From positions 62,001 through 126,000 of the forward strand of contig NZ_JAERJR010000007.1 in assembly GCF_018257515.1 (NCBI RefSeq): a stretch of DNA of 64,000 nt. The letters are read 5' to 3'. The position numbers were made by a program, and so were the translations under genes. The notes beneath the pieces are model-generated. The model did not search any database, was not told where the DNA came from, and saw only the letters and a program-made list of their open reading frames with translations. Positions 25,081-34,488 of the stretch are shown one piece after another. The first letter of the stretch is position 1. Every line of letters starts with the position of its first letter. The DNA is from Tatumella sp. JGM118. Lineage in GTDB: Bacteria; Pseudomonadota; Gammaproteobacteria; Enterobacterales; Enterobacteriaceae.

Positions 25081-25812
25081 ATGAAAAAAATTCTTTTAGC
25101 CGCCCTGTTTGCCGGTGCCAGCCTGAGTGCTTCCGCAGCCACAACCTTACATTTTGCGACCGAAGCCTCTTATCCTCCGTTTGAATTTGTCGGGGCCGAT
25201 AATAAAATCCAGGGCTTTGATGTTGATCTGGCGGATGCGATTTGTAAAAAGATCGATGCCACCTGTGAATTCACTAACCAGTCATTTGACAGCCTGATCC
25301 CGGGCCTGAAATTCCGTCGCTATGATGTGGTTATGGCCGGGATGGATATCACACCTGATCGTGAAAAACAGGTGCTGTTCACCAAACCGTATTACGATAA
25401 CTCCGCGTTATTTATTGCACAGAAAGGCAAAGTTGCCAGCATTGCCGCCTTAAAAGGCTTACGCGTCGGGGTTCAGAACGGCACGACACATCAGAAATAC
25501 CTTACCGATAAGCATCCTGAGATCACCATGGTGCCTTATGACAGCTATCAGAACGCGATGCTGGACCTGAAAAACGGTCGAGTGAATGCCGTGTTCGGTG
25601 ATACTGCCGTGGTGAATGAATGGCTGAAGAAAGATCCCAAACTTAGCAGTGTCGGTAATAAAGTCACCGATAAAGACTATTTCGGTACCGGTTTAGGGAT
25701 TGCGGTCCGTCAGGGGAATTCTGCTCTGCAAAAACAACTGGATCAGGGCCTGGCCGAAGTGAAAGCCGACGGCACTTACCAGACCATCTACCACAAATGG
25801 TTCCAGCAGTAA
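25081..25812 (+). CDS. artI: Arginine-binding periplasmic protein
   Basis: Periplasmic solute-binding protein (SBP family 3) for arginine or related basic amino acids. It has a Sec signal peptide cleaved near ASAA/TT (about residue 20). The core includes ATEASYPPFEF, GMDITPDREKQVLFTKPYY and GVQNGTTHQKYL. Length (243) and position between artP and artQ match ArtI; the sequence is closer to E. coli ArtI than to ArtJ. No separate artJ is in the window. Confidence 0.95.
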   Translation: MKKILLAALFAGASLSASAATTLHFATEASYPPFEFVGADNKIQGFDVDLADAICKKIDATCEFTNQSFDSLIPGLKFRRYDVVMAGMDITPDREKQVLFTKPYYDNSALFIAQKGKVASIAALKGLRVGVQNGTTHQKYLTDKHPEITMVPYDSYQNAMLDLKNGRVNAVFGDTAVVNEWLKKDPKLSSVGNKVTDKDYFGTGLGIAVRQGNSALQKQLDQGLAEVKADGTYQTIYHKWFQQ

Positions 25813-25818
25813 TCGCCA

Positions 25819-26535
25819 ATGAGTGAGTTATTTCCACTCGCAAGCGCCGCCGGGATGACCGTCGGCCTTGCCGTCTGCGCATTAGTGCTCGGGCTGTTAC
25901 TGGCGATAGTGTTCGCCGGCTGGGAATCGTTGCGTTTTAAGATCTTCGCCTGGCCCGGGACAGTACTGGTAACATTACTGCGGGGTCTGCCGGAGATCCT
26001 GGTGGTGTTGGGGATTTATTTCGGATCTTCCCAGTTGCTGCTGACGCTCTCCGATGGTTTTGACATCCCGCTCGGTGTGACCCGGCTGCATGTTCAGATG
26101 AATATCACTGATTTTAATGTCAGCCCGTTTCTTTGCGGTGTGATTTCTCTGGCGCTGCTCTATTCGGCCTATGCCTCCCAGACCCTGCGCGGGGCTCTGA
26201 AAGCCGTTCCCGCGGGGCAACGTGAATCCGGTATGGCGTTGGGGATGAAAAAATTCACCATCTTCTACCGGCTGATTTTACCGCAGATGTGGCGTCATGC
26301 CTTACCGGGACTGGGTAACCAGTGGCTGGTATTGCTGAAAGATACTGCGCTGGTTTCGCTGATCAGCGTTAATGACTTAATGCTACAGACCAAAAGTATT
26401 GCCACCCGTACCCAGCAACCGTTTACCTGGTATCTGCTGGCGGCCGCCATTTACCTGATCATCACGCTGTTCAGTCAGTACATTTTACGGCGAATTGAAC
26501 AACGTGCGACCCGTTTCGACCAGGAGTCTGCATAA
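25819..26535 (+). CDS. artQ: Arginine ABC transporter permease ArtQ
   Basis: Inner-membrane permease subunit of the polar amino acid type, with about five membrane segments. The coupling-loop EAA motif is [21 protein letters not shown] (about residues 135-155). It has 238 residues, as in E. coli. Its TAA stop shares one base with the artM ATG, so the two permease subunits are likely coupled. Confidence 0.96.
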   Translation: MSELFPLASAAGMTVGLAVCALVLGLLLAIVFAGWESLRFKIFAWPGTVLVTLLRGLPEILVVLGIYFGSSQLLLTLSDGFDIPLGVTRLHVQMNITDFNVSPFLCGVISLALLYSAYASQTLRGALKAVPAGQRESGMALGMKKFTIFYRLILPQMWRHALPGLGNQWLVLLKDTALVSLISVNDLMLQTKSIATRTQQPFTWYLLAAAIYLIITLFSQYILRRIEQRATRFDQESA

Positions 26536-27203
26536 TGGCAGAATACTTTCCTCAGTTACTGAAAGGTCTGCATACCAGCCTGTTCCTGACGCTCAGTTCT
26601 TTACTGATAGCTCTGGTGCTGGCGGTAGGCTTCACCCTGATCCTTGCACTGAAAAAGCCGCTGGCGGGGCGGGTGGTGAATATCTATATTACCCTGTTTA
26701 CCGGGACACCGCTGCTGGTACAGATTTTCCTGATTTATTACGGCCCCGGGCAGTTTCCGCAGTTAGAGCACTACCCATGGCTCTGGTCCCTGCTCTCTCA
26801 GCCCTGGTTTTGTGCCATTCTCGCACTCTCGCTGAACAGTGCCGCGTATACGACACAGCTTTTTTATGGTGCGGTGAAAGCCATCCCGAAAGGTCAATGG
26901 CAATCCTGTGCTGCGCTGGGGATGAGCCGTCATCAGACCATGAGAATACTGCTGCCCTACGCTTTTAAACGGGCGTTATCGGCCTATTCCAATGAGGTCG
27001 TGCTGATATTTAAAAGCACATCACTGGCCTATACCATCACGCTGATGGATGTCATGGGTGAAGGGCAACTGTTGTATGGGCGTACCTACGATGTGTCGGT
27101 GTTTGTGGCCGCAGGGATCATCTACCTGTGTGTTAACGGGCTCCTGACTCTGCTGTTGCGGGGTCTGGAATATTACGCATTACGTTTTGAGCGTCGTAGC
27201 TGA
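26535..27203 (+). CDS. artM: Arginine ABC transporter permease ArtM
   Basis: Second permease subunit, 222 residues, with about five membrane segments. The EAA-type loop is SCAALGMSRHQTMRILLPYA. It pairs with ArtQ over the ArtP ATPase. It is the last gene of the operon. A strong GC hairpin follows and the next gene converges. Confidence 0.96.
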   Translation: MAEYFPQLLKGLHTSLFLTLSSLLIALVLAVGFTLILALKKPLAGRVVNIYITLFTGTPLLVQIFLIYYGPGQFPQLEHYPWLWSLLSQPWFCAILALSLNSAAYTTQLFYGAVKAIPKGQWQSCAALGMSRHQTMRILLPYAFKRALSAYSNEVVLIFKSTSLAYTITLMDVMGEGQLLYGRTYDVSVFVAAGIIYLCVNGLLTLLLRGLEYYALRFERRS

Positions 27204-27211
27204 CCTTCCGT

Positions 27212-27239
27212 TGCGGGGCCGGAAACCTCCGGCCCCGCA
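27212..27239. terminator. GC-rich hairpin between artM and ybjO
   Basis: An 11-bp perfect stem (27212-27222 with 27229-27239) and 6-nt loop fills the gap between converging genes. There is no T-run on either side, so it may block RNA decay or act with Rho rather than be a classic terminator. Confidence 0.45.
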
Positions 27240-27240
27240 G

Positions 27241-27744
27241 TTATCTCTCCTGCTCTCCGTGACCAGCCGCCGGCCCCGGGACCCGTCTGAAGAAGGCACG
27301 ACTGCTGGCAGGTACACATAACAACAGGATAATCAATAAATCGGGTATCTTCTGCAGCAGGATATGCCGGACGAAATGGTGGCTGTCAGCAGGATCGATA
27401 CCCGGCAAACACGACAGGCCCTCGCCCCGGCCCCTGAAAAGGATCAGTAACAGTACCAGACACTGACAGCAGATAAACAGAGTCCGCCAGCGGTAGCTTC
27501 CCCTCAGCAGCATCAGTACACTCCCCGCTTCGAACAGAAATACCCCGCCCATCAGCATAAACAGTAAGCGATAATCCGGCAGCAGGCTAAGACGGAGTAT
27601 TTCGCTCAGAGTGCCGCCCGTGTCGGACCTGAACAGCAGTACCAGCATCAGCAAATTAAACAAACGCGTAGCAATAATCGAGATGACGGCGGCCAGCACC
27701 GGGGCCGGGATAGCCTGCGGGAGAAAGACCTTGGATCCTGGCAT
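27241..27744 (-). CDS. ybjO: YbjO family inner-membrane protein (DUF2593)
   Basis: Function unknown. The product has about four hydrophobic segments. The end LLQKIPDLLIILLLCVPASSRAFF (given in two parts: LLQKIPDLLI, then ILLLCVPASSRAFF) aligns with E. coli YbjO, where the same place reads LLFVPSTSRRFF. I chose the ATG at 27742-27744, which has a perfect AAAGGAGGT site seven bases upstream, giving 167 residues against 162 in E. coli. The potFGHI and rlmC genes that neighbour ybjO in E. coli are absent. Confidence 0.82.
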   Translation of the reverse strand: MPGSKVFLPQAIPAPVLAAVISIIATRLFNLLMLVLLFRSDTGGTLSEILRLSLLPDYRLLFMLMGGVFLFEAGSVLMLLRGSYRWRTLFICCQCLVLLLILFRGRGEGLSCLPGIDPADSHHFVRHILLQKIPDLLIILLLCVPASSRAFFRRVPGPAAGHGEQER

Positions 27745-27934
27745 CTGCTGTACCTCCTTTACAGACCGTCGAAGACTCATCCGGGCCTGCCGGGATGAGA
27801 GAAAAGTATCGTGTCGGGTGACGGGCTGAGGCACATTTTACGTCAATACCGTCCATCAGCCCCCGTTTTTACCATCCTCCCTGCGCCAGGTTAACGTGAC
27901 CGTGGCAAGCCGGTTTAGGGTTACGGTCAGTGCA

Positions 27935-27967
27935 AAAATACTTCCGGCGGAGTGTATCCTTTAACCT
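27935..27967. repeat. Dispersed intergenic element, copy A
   Basis: AAAATACTTCCGG (27935-27947) is followed by GGAG and then CCTTTAACCT. The same 13-mer, a GGAG block and CCTTAACCT occur in the same order at 34981-35019. I do not recognise the element. Confidence 0.4.
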
Positions 27968-28155
27968 GATGACCAGGGGATAAGTGGCAACAAAAATGCG
28001 GGCGGGATCCCGTTATCACTTCAGGCCTACCTTTCGATTTTATACGGCCCCGTTATCAGCCCGGGATTCCGCAGAGCTGCACAGACACGTCACCTCTGCG
28101 GGTGAATAACAGAGTGAATAGCCGCCGGACCCTTAAGACCCATAGCAGCATGACC

Positions 28156-28265
28156 CGTGCACAGATTGCCTGCCCGCGACTGGCAGCTCTGAAGATTCAG
28201 CTTATTCTATCGAGGCAGGCTTTCCGCAGGCCGGGGAAATTCGTGCACAGATTGCCTGCCCGCGA
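28156..28265. repeat. 24-bp direct repeat, two copies
   Basis: Positions 28156-28179 and 28242-28265 are identical over 24 bases (beginning CGTGCACAG, ending GCCCGCGA) with their starts 86 bp apart. The sequence between them is not repeated. The origin is unknown. Confidence 0.9.
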
Positions 28266-28340
28266 AAAACTGCGGAGCCAGGACCCGGGGCGGCGGGCCG
28301 GACGGTCTATGACAATGGAATGCCCCGTGCGCGCAGAGCT

Positions 28341-28817
28341 TTAGTGTAACAGCGGTTGTGCAGTATGCAGGGAAGCACTGTTTTCAGCGGTGACCAGTAA
28401 ATGGTTAGCCGCCAGCTCCATGATGATCATGGATAACTGCTCTTCGCTCTGCTGCATAAAAAAGGAGAACTGGGATAAGGCCAGGCCATTGCCGATGCTA
28501 AGGGACTGACAGATGATGAGCCTGGGTAAACTGTCATCCTGAATATCCAGAAAACATTTTGCCGTCAGCGAACTGGCATTGATTTGGGAAATTTCCCCCA
28601 CCAGCGTAAGCAGTGCTGACGATCTGACTTCGGCACTCACGGTCACCAGAATCACATTGTCGATAATATCCAGTTTTGCATCAAACACCCCATCAATGTT
28701 CTGCATTGCAGATAAGTGCAGAGCCTGACAGCTGCCACATTCAAACCATTCAATCGTGGTTTTATCCATCCAGTCGCGCAGCATTTCAAGGTCAGGTGTG
28801 ACAAGAGCGTCCATCAT
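28341..28817 (-). CDS. ybjN: YbjN family protein
   Basis: 158-residue protein with a fold like a type III secretion chaperone; in E. coli it affects motility and stress-related expression by an unknown route. FECGSCQALHL (about residue 25), MQNIDGVFDAKLDIIDN and QSEEQLSMII (about 125) align closely with E. coli YbjN, which is also 158 residues. Two adjacent ATGs are possible starts. In E. coli it ends a ybjC-nfsA-rimK-ybjN operon. Here rimK is gone and a 223-bp spacer separates it from nfsA. Confidence 0.92.
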   Translation of the reverse strand: MMDALVTPDLEMLRDWMDKTTIEWFECGSCQALHLSAMQNIDGVFDAKLDIIDNVILVTVSAEVRSSALLTLVGEISQINASSLTAKCFLDIQDDSLPRLIICQSLSIGNGLALSQFSFFMQQSEEQLSMIIMELAANHLLVTAENSASLHTAQPLLH

Positions 28818-29040
28818 TTTTTTCCGGCTTAATCATCAGGCGCAACAGATTACGCAAAAATCCCCTGTAACGCTATGACCGGTGAATAATTTCGTCGCCC
28901 TGTAACGCAACATTTGCCGGTGTTGTGATCCTCAGCGCCCGAAAATCTGTTAACTGTTGTATTTATCACTCCCCCTGCCCCCCGGAGGAAAATATTCCGT
29001 GGCGCAGGGGTGTCCTTGCGTAGCGGAGCTGAATCACACG

Positions 29041-29763
29041 TTAACGTGTCGCCCAGCCTTGCTGATGCAGGAAGTCCAGCATAAACGGCCGGTTCTCTTT
29101 GACAATCATACGCTGGATCATCTCACTCCAGCTTTCCTGGCGGCTATTACTGCCCCGCTGCTGATAGTATTCCTGAATGTGCTGGTCATAGCCGGCCAGC
29201 ACCTGACTATCCATCGGCTGATAACTGTTTTCGTGCACCAGCAGGCTCAGCGGCAACCGGGGCTTCACCTCCGGGTCGGCATCCGGCCAGCCCAGGCACA
29301 GCCCGAACAGAGGCAGCACAAAACGCGGTAATGAGAGCAGATCGGTCACTTCATGAGGATGATTGCGCAAACCGCCGATAAAGACACCGCCCAACCCCAG
29401 TGACTCCGCAGCCACCATCGCATTCTGCGCCATCAGCGCCGTATCAACACAACCCAACAATAACTGCTCCGCAAGCCCCAGCCCGGCCTCAGGACAGATC
29501 TGCTGGTGGCGGTTAAAGTCAGCACAAAAGACCCAAAACTCCGCCGCCTCACTCACCCAGGGTTGAGGCCCCGCCAGTTCGGACAAACGATTTCGCTTTT
29601 GCGGATCCGTCACCCGGATGATAGATGAACACTGTAAAAAACTGGAGGTGGAGGCAGACTGAGCTGCCGAAAAGATCGCATGACGCTCTTCATCACTGAT
29701 CTGACGGTCAGTAAACGCCCTGATTGAACGATGCCGGCGTAACAGGTCGATCGTCGGGGTCAT
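29041..29763 (-). CDS. nfsA: Oxygen-insensitive NADPH nitroreductase NfsA
   Basis: Cytoplasmic FMN enzyme that reduces nitro-aromatics and quinones with NADPH by two-electron steps. The 240 residues match E. coli throughout: HRSIRAFTD near the start, SSFLQCSSIIRVTD, AESLGLGGVFIGGLRN (about 125) and the tail FLHQQGWATR. AAAGGAG precedes the ATG. It lies 33 bp after ybjC, and the pair is probably one transcript. Confidence 0.97.
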   Translation of the reverse strand: MTPTIDLLRRHRSIRAFTDRQISDEERHAIFSAAQSASTSSFLQCSSIIRVTDPQKRNRLSELAGPQPWVSEAAEFWVFCADFNRHQQICPEAGLGLAEQLLLGCVDTALMAQNAMVAAESLGLGGVFIGGLRNHPHEVTDLLSLPRFVLPLFGLCLGWPDADPEVKPRLPLSLLVHENSYQPMDSQVLAGYDQHIQEYYQQRGSNSRQESWSEMIQRMIVKENRPFMLDFLHQQGWATR

Positions 29764-29796
29764 AAGTATCTCCTTTCTGTTGCAGTTAGAGGGGTA

Positions 29797-30036
29797 TTAT
29801 TTCTTTGCCGGTGAACTCGCCAGTATCGCCCGGAGCGTACGGTAACCCAGTGTGATCACTGCCGGCAGGATCAGCAGGATACCGGCTGTCAGGCTGATTT
29901 TTGCCAGCATGTGGCTGTCCTCTCCCCCGGTCAGGCGGCCGTGGCTGTTAATCAGCACTATCGACAGCAGCACCAGAACACCTCCGGCAAGTTCGGCAAT
30001 AATCAGGTATCGCGGCAGGCGTGTAGTATCAGACAT
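29797..30036 (-). CDS. ybjC: YbjC-like small membrane protein (DUF1418)
   Basis: 79 residues with two hydrophobic segments (about 10-28 and 46-66). It is weakly similar to E. coli YbjC, and its position directly before nfsA and divergent from grxA is the same, which supports the call. Function unknown. In E. coli the ybjC-nfsA transcript is part of the SoxS/MarA response; I did not find a clear binding site here. Confidence 0.75.
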   Translation of the reverse strand: MSDTTRLPRYLIIAELAGGVLVLLSIVLINSHGRLTGGEDSHMLAKISLTAGILLILPAVITLGYRTLRAILASSPAKK

Positions 30037-30200
30037 CTCTTTATATTCCTGTTAACCGGTTGTGCGCCCGGCATCGCCAGTCGTTGTCGATTGATAGTAA
30101 CATTCAAAGCAACAGGGATTTCCTGTTTTCCTTTCATACTGAAGACAGGCATCATAGTGGCTTGTTATCTGTTTTTCTCTAAATCACTCAGGAGAGTGCC

Positions 30201-30464
30201 ATGTTTGCAGTTATTTTTGGTCGTCCGGGTTGCCCTTATTGTGTTCGCGCTAAAGACCTTGCCGAAAAGTTAACCGAAGATCGCGAAGACTTCAGCTACC
30301 GCTACATCGATATCCATGCGGAAGGGATCACCAAAGCTGACCTGGAAAAAACCGTCGGTAAACCGGTAGAAACCGTACCGCAGATTTTCCTTGATCAGCA
30401 ACATGTCGGTGGTTTTACCGAATTTGAAGCCTATGCCAAAGAGCACCTGGGTCTGTTTCAGTAA
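30201..30464 (+). CDS. grxA: Glutaredoxin 1
   Basis: Glutathione-dependent disulfide reductase; a hydrogen donor for ribonucleotide reductase. The redox motif CPYC is at residues 11-14. The cis-Pro TVPQIF and the GSH-binding GGFTEFEAY are in place. It has 87 residues against 85 in E. coli. GGAGAG lies a few bases upstream. It diverges from ybjC. An OxyR site is expected from E. coli but only weak half-site matches are visible near 30090-30120. Confidence 0.97.
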   Translation: MFAVIFGRPGCPYCVRAKDLAEKLTEDREDFSYRYIDIHAEGITKADLEKTVGKPVETVPQIFLDQQHVGGFTEFEAYAKEHLGLFQ

Positions 30465-30643
30465 TCTCTCTGCAATATGCGCGCCGCTTCCCGGGCGCGT
30501 TATCCTTCCCGCGGTTTTTTCATGTTCCCGTCATAGTCTGTTGCCGAAAATGCGTTTAGAATGCTGACTTTATATCTGCCGCTGAGCGCCAGCGTTCAGA
30601 GGTATTTACTCATCTCGTTCCTTTGCGGATAAGAAGCCAATTT

Positions 30644-32329
30644 GTGAATATTAACGTCGCCAACCTCCTGAGCTCCAATGACGTTTTGTTATTATTTGTC
30701 GTCCTTTCTCTCGGGCTATGCCTGGGTAAACTCCGCCTCGGGAGTATCCAGATAGGCAGTTCTATCGGGGTACTGGTCATGTCTTTACTGCTCGGACAAC
30801 AACACTTTTCTATTAATACCGATGCACTGAGCCTCGGGTTTATGCTGTTCATCTTCTGTGTCGGCGTGGAAGCCGGGCCTAACTTCTTTTCTATCTTTTT
30901 CCGTGACGGTAAGAACTACTTTATGCTGGCACTGGTGATGGTGGTTACTGCACTGGTGCTGGCACTCGGCCTTGGCCGGTTATTCCACTGGGATATCGGA
31001 CTGACGGCAGGTATGCTCGCAGGCTCAATGACCTCCACTCCGGTTCTGGTCGGCGCTGGTGACACGCTACGCCAAAGTGTTACAGAGGGCAGTAAGCTGA
31101 ATTTGATGCAGGATCATCTGAGCCTGGGATATGCCCTGACCTACCTGGTGGGACTGGTTAGTCTTATTCTCGGTGCCCGCTACCTGCCGCGACTACAGCA
31201 CCAGGATTTACCTACCAGCGCGCAACAGATTGCCCGTGAACGGGGACTGGATGCAGACAGCCAGCGTAAAGTCTTTTTACCGGTGATCCGGGCTTATCGT
31301 GTGGGCCAGGAACTGGTCGAATGGACCGGCGGTAAGAACCTCCGGGAACTGGGGATTTACCGTCATACCGGATGCTATATAGAGCGGATCCGTCGCAATG
31401 GTATTCTGGCTAATCCCGACGGGGATGCAGTACTGCAACAAGGTGACGATATCTCTCTGGTGGGATATCCGGATGCACACGCCAGGCTGGATCCCAGCTT
31501 CCGCCACGGCAAGGAAGTGTTCGATCGCGATCTCCTCGATATGCGTATCGTGACCGAAGAAATTGTGGTGAAAAATCACAATGCCGTGAATAAAAGACTG
31601 GGTAAATTAAGACTGACAGATCATGGCTGCTTTCTGAACCGCGTGATCCGTAACCAGATAGAAATGCCGATAGATGATGAAATCCTGCTGAACAAAGGCG
31701 ATATCCTGCAGGTGAGCGGTGAGGCCAAACGGGTAAAAAGTATTGCCGATCGGATTGGCTTTATCGCGATCCATAGCCAGGTGACCGATTTACTGGCCTT
31801 CTGTGCCTTCTTTATTGTCGGGCTGATGATAGGGATGATTACTTTCCAGTTCAGTAATTTTAATGTCAGCATCGGTAATGCCGCCGGATTACTGTTTGCA
31901 GGCATTCTGCTGGGCTTTTTACGGGCTAACCACCCGACTTTCGGTTACATCCCGCAGGGCGCCCTGACGATGGTGAAAGAGTTCGGGCTGATGGTATTTA
32001 TGGCCGGCGTCGGGCTGAGTGCCGGTAGCGGAATTAATCAGGGGTTAGGCAGAGACGGGCTTGAAATGCTGGCCTGCGGTCTGCTGGTCAGTCTTATTCC
32101 GGTGGTGATCACCTACCTGGTGGGGGCGTATCTTTTGCGGATGAACAGAGCCATGTTGTTCGGGGCATTAATGGGGGCTAGAACCTGTGCACCGGCGATG
32201 GAAATCATTTCTGATACCGCACGCAGCAGCATTCCCGCACTGGGATATGCCGGGACGTATGCCATCGCAAACGTATTGCTGACCCTGGCCGGGACATTGA
32301 TTGTGCTTATCTGGCCACTGATTAACTGA
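30644..32329 (+). CDS. ybjL: Putative transporter YbjL (AAE family)
   Basis: Inner-membrane protein of the aspartate:alanine exchanger family with two RCK_C (TrkA-C) domains in the middle (about residues 200-370), flanked by two blocks of about five membrane helices. The paired AAE-type motifs [17 protein letters not shown] (about 135) and [16 protein letters not shown] (about 510) are intact. The GTG at 30644 gives 561 residues (VNINVANLL), the same length as E. coli YbjL. An upstream TTG would add seven residues. Substrate unknown. Confidence 0.93.
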   Translation: MNINVANLLSSNDVLLLFVVLSLGLCLGKLRLGSIQIGSSIGVLVMSLLLGQQHFSINTDALSLGFMLFIFCVGVEAGPNFFSIFFRDGKNYFMLALVMVVTALVLALGLGRLFHWDIGLTAGMLAGSMTSTPVLVGAGDTLRQSVTEGSKLNLMQDHLSLGYALTYLVGLVSLILGARYLPRLQHQDLPTSAQQIARERGLDADSQRKVFLPVIRAYRVGQELVEWTGGKNLRELGIYRHTGCYIERIRRNGILANPDGDAVLQQGDDISLVGYPDAHARLDPSFRHGKEVFDRDLLDMRIVTEEIVVKNHNAVNKRLGKLRLTDHGCFLNRVIRNQIEMPIDDEILLNKGDILQVSGEAKRVKSIADRIGFIAIHSQVTDLLAFCAFFIVGLMIGMITFQFSNFNVSIGNAAGLLFAGILLGFLRANHPTFGYIPQGALTMVKEFGLMVFMAGVGLSAGSGINQGLGRDGLEMLACGLLVSLIPVVITYLVGAYLLRMNRAMLFGALMGARTCAPAMEIISDTARSSIPALGYAGTYAIANVLLTLAGTLIVLIWPLIN

Positions 32330-32351
32330 CGCTTCCCGCCACGAGCTCTTC

Positions 32352-32384
32352 AGGCACCCTGCCTCACGACGGGTGCCTTTGCTT
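32352..32384 (+). terminator. ybjL terminator
   Basis: An 8-bp stem (32352-32359 with 32371-32378) is followed by TTTGCTTACC, a short U-rich tail. Confidence 0.6.
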
Positions 32385-32543
32385 ACCCCGCCATAACACA
32401 GTAGTCCACTGTTTTTATTCTCTATTTTTCCCTTCATCATCCGCGGCTGCCACATTAACGCTTTGTGCGTTACAGGTGTTAACGCACAGATACACAAGAA
32501 ATAAGAACCGGATTATTTACTTTTTATGACGTTGTTTTATCCT

Positions 32544-32576
32544 GTTAAGCAAATCTTAAGCTCTTCACTGTATGCT
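32544..32576 (+). promoter_or_regulatory. PmrA/BasR-like box and -10 of ybjG
   Basis: GTTAAG-CAAAT-CTTAAG (32544-32560) matches the PmrA direct-repeat pattern YTTAAK-N5-YTTAAK at 11 of 12 defined positions. TATGCT (32571-32576) follows 10 bp later, so the second half-site sits where a -35 would be, as in known PmrA-activated promoters. ybjG is reported in the BasSR regulon of E. coli; use here is inferred. Confidence 0.55.
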
Positions 32577-32634
32577 TTACGTCAATTTGTAACAAATTGC
32601 CCGCGCTGACTGCCCATAAGGATCGCTCAAAACA

Positions 32635-33240
32635 ATGGAACACCTGAATCACATTCTGTTTCTATGGATTAATGCCACACCCGACTCCCCTCACGCACTG
32701 ATTCAACTGGCACTGTTTTTCGCCAGAGACCTGATTGCCATTGTTCCGCTACTGATTGTCGGCTTGTGGTTATGGGGCCCGGACAACCAGGTTTCCCGGC
32801 AGCGGGTATTGGTACTGAAAACCGGCACGGCACTGATCTACGCGCTGGCCATAGCGACCGTGGTGGCCTTTTTCTATCCTCATCCGCGACCTTTTGTTGT
32901 CGGCCTGGGCTATCAGTTTCTGAGTCACAGTGCAGATGGCTCCTACCCGAGCGATCACGGCACCATTATTTTTACCTTTGCGCTGGCCTTTATCTTCTGG
33001 CACAGACTCTGGTCAGGTGTCGTATTACTGGCCATCGGTATCGCTATCGCCTGGTCACGGGTGTATCTGGGGGTTCACTGGCCGCTGGATATGCTGGGAG
33101 GATTTCTGGTCGGGATGCTCGGTTGCGTGGCATCTCAGTTGGGGTGGAGTATTTATGGCGACCGTTTTCTGTCTTTCGCCAGCGATGTCTATCGTTTTGT
33201 GTTCGGCCCGTTAATTAAAAAAGGCTGGGTGCGTCACTGA
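32635..33240 (+). CDS. ybjG: Undecaprenyl-diphosphate phosphatase YbjG (PAP2)
   Basis: Inner-membrane phosphatase that turns undecaprenyl pyrophosphate into the monophosphate carrier for cell-wall synthesis, with its active site facing the periplasm. The PAP2 motifs are complete: the PHPRPF variant of KX6RP (about residue 83), YPSDHG (about 104) and SRVYLGVHWPLD (about 140). It has 201 residues and five or six membrane segments. AAGGAT lies upstream. Confidence 0.95.
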   Translation: MEHLNHILFLWINATPDSPHALIQLALFFARDLIAIVPLLIVGLWLWGPDNQVSRQRVLVLKTGTALIYALAIATVVAFFYPHPRPFVVGLGYQFLSHSADGSYPSDHGTIIFTFALAFIFWHRLWSGVVLLAIGIAIAWSRVYLGVHWPLDMLGGFLVGMLGCVASQLGWSIYGDRFLSFASDVYRFVFGPLIKKGWVRH

Positions 33241-33246
33241 TAACCT

Positions 33247-33278
33247 GGCCGGGCCGACGGTAACCCCGTCGCCCGGCC
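33247..33278. terminator. GC-rich hairpin between ybjG and dacC
   Basis: Near-perfect stem of 13 bp with one bulged C (33247-33260 with 33266-33278), between converging genes. There is no T-run on either strand. Confidence 0.4.
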
Positions 33279-33285
33279 GGTAAGT

Positions 33286-34488
33286 TTAGCCAAACCAGCG
33301 TTTAAACAACGTGTTGATCTGCAGGCTGATAAAGTCCCAGATCCTACTGATAAAGCCGCCCTCTTTGACCTCGTCCATCACCACCAGAGGTTTCTGCTCA
33401 ATCGTTTTACCGTTCAGCTGAAAATTAACCGTCCCCACGGCCTGACCGCGGGTTAGCGGAGCTTCCAGTACCGGTGAGTTAAGCGTATAGGACGCTTTCA
33501 GGTTGTTGATCTGTCCGCGGGGAATGGTCACGGCGGTGTTATTGATTACCCCCAGATTAACCATCCGGTTATCTCCGTACCAGACCCGTTGCTGCACAAA
33601 AGGTTTGTCCGATTTCAGCGGAGATACGGTCTCATAGAAACGGAAGCCCCAGTTAAGCAGCTTCTCACTTTCACGGAAGCGGCTGGCATCGGTTTTCGCG
33701 CCCAGTACCACAGAAATAAGTCGCATATCACCGGCAGTCGCCGAGGCAACGAGGTTATTTCCGGCGCCTGAGGTATAGCCTGTTTTTATCCCATCGACAT
33801 GCAGATCGGTACTCCACAACAGGCGGTTGCGGTTAGGCTGGCGGATTTTATTAAACGTAAATTCTTTTTCCTGGTTTAACGCATACTCCTGCGGCACATC
33901 ACGGATCAGTGCCTGACCGATTAACGCCATATCGCGTGCAGTGCTGTACTGACCCGGTTCATCCAGTCCGTGCACGGTGGAGAAATGGGTATTCTGTAGT
34001 CCCAGTCGTTTGACATAGTTATTCATCAGGTCAATAAATGCACTCTGACTGCCAGCGACATAGTCCGCCAGCGCGATACAGGCATCATTTCCTGACTGAA
34101 CAACAATTCCCCTGTTCAGGTCAGAGACAGACACCTGATCACCGGGTTTCAGAAACATCAGTGACGAACCGCGCAGCTGAGGATTCCCCGTTGCCCAGGC
34201 ATCCTGACCAATGGAGACCATGTCGGTGGACTTAATTTTACCGTCTTTTAATGCCTGCCCCACCACATAACTGGTCATCATTTTGGTGAGACTGGCCGGG
34301 TCAAGCCGGTCATCGGCATGAGATTCAGCGAGAACCTTTCCGCTGGCATAATCCATCAGGATCCATGCCTTCGCATCTAACGCCGGGGCATCAGAGGGTT
34401 GCTCAGCGTAGCTCATTGCCGGTGCCACCAGCAGCAGCGCAACCATTACCGCACGGGATCGGGAAAAGTGACGTGTTTGATGTACCAT
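33286..34488 (-). CDS. dacC: D-alanyl-D-alanine carboxypeptidase DacC (PBP6)
   Basis: Penicillin-binding protein that trims the terminal D-Ala from stem peptides in the periplasm. The signal peptide is cleaved near SYA/EQ (about residue 28). Active-site motifs are SLTK (about 66), SGN (about 132) and KTG (about 236). The last 20 residues form the amphipathic membrane anchor ([14 protein letters not shown]). It has 400 residues, like E. coli DacC, which is closer than DacA. Confidence 0.95.
   Translation of the reverse strand: MVHQTRHFSRSRAVMVALLLVAPAMSYAEQPSDAPALDAKAWILMDYASGKVLAESHADDRLDPASLTKMMTSYVVGQALKDGKIKSTDMVSIGQDAWATGNPQLRGSSLMFLKPGDQVSVSDLNRGIVVQSGNDACIALADYVAGSQSAFIDLMNNYVKRLGLQNTHFSTVHGLDEPGQYSTARDMALIGQALIRDVPQEYALNQEKEFTFNKIRQPNRNRLLWSTDLHVDGIKTGYTSGAGNNLVASATAGDMRLISVVLGAKTDASRFRESEKLLNWGFRFYETVSPLKSDKPFVQQRVWYGDNRMVNLGVINNTAVTIPRGQINNLKASYTLNSPVLEAPLTRGQAVGTVNFQLNGKTIEQKPLVVMDEVKEGGFISRIWDFISLQINTLFKRWFG

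Larger units (their letters stand above)
27745..28340. other. 596-bp gap between ybjO and ybjN
   Basis: No gene is supported. The gap holds a 24-bp perfect direct repeat (28156 and 28242) and one copy of an A-rich, TTCCGG-containing element (27935-27967) that recurs near 34981. In E. coli potFGHI lies between ybjN and ybjO, so this may be the scar of that loss. An open frame at 28102-28344 has no ribosome site and no protein signature. Confidence 0.5.
32330..32634. other. 305-bp ybjL-ybjG spacer
   Basis: Holds the ybjL terminator at its left end and the PmrA-like box plus promoter of ybjG at its right end. No gene is visible between them. Confidence 0.5.

Noticed and set aside
28102-28344. 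An 80-codon open frame in the ybjO-ybjN gap
   Set aside because: No ribosome site, very basic composition with no recognisable motif, and it contains the 24-bp repeats twice.
30465-30643. RybB sRNA near ybjL, as in E. coli
   Set aside because: Neither the conserved RybB 5' end nor its terminator is present on either strand.
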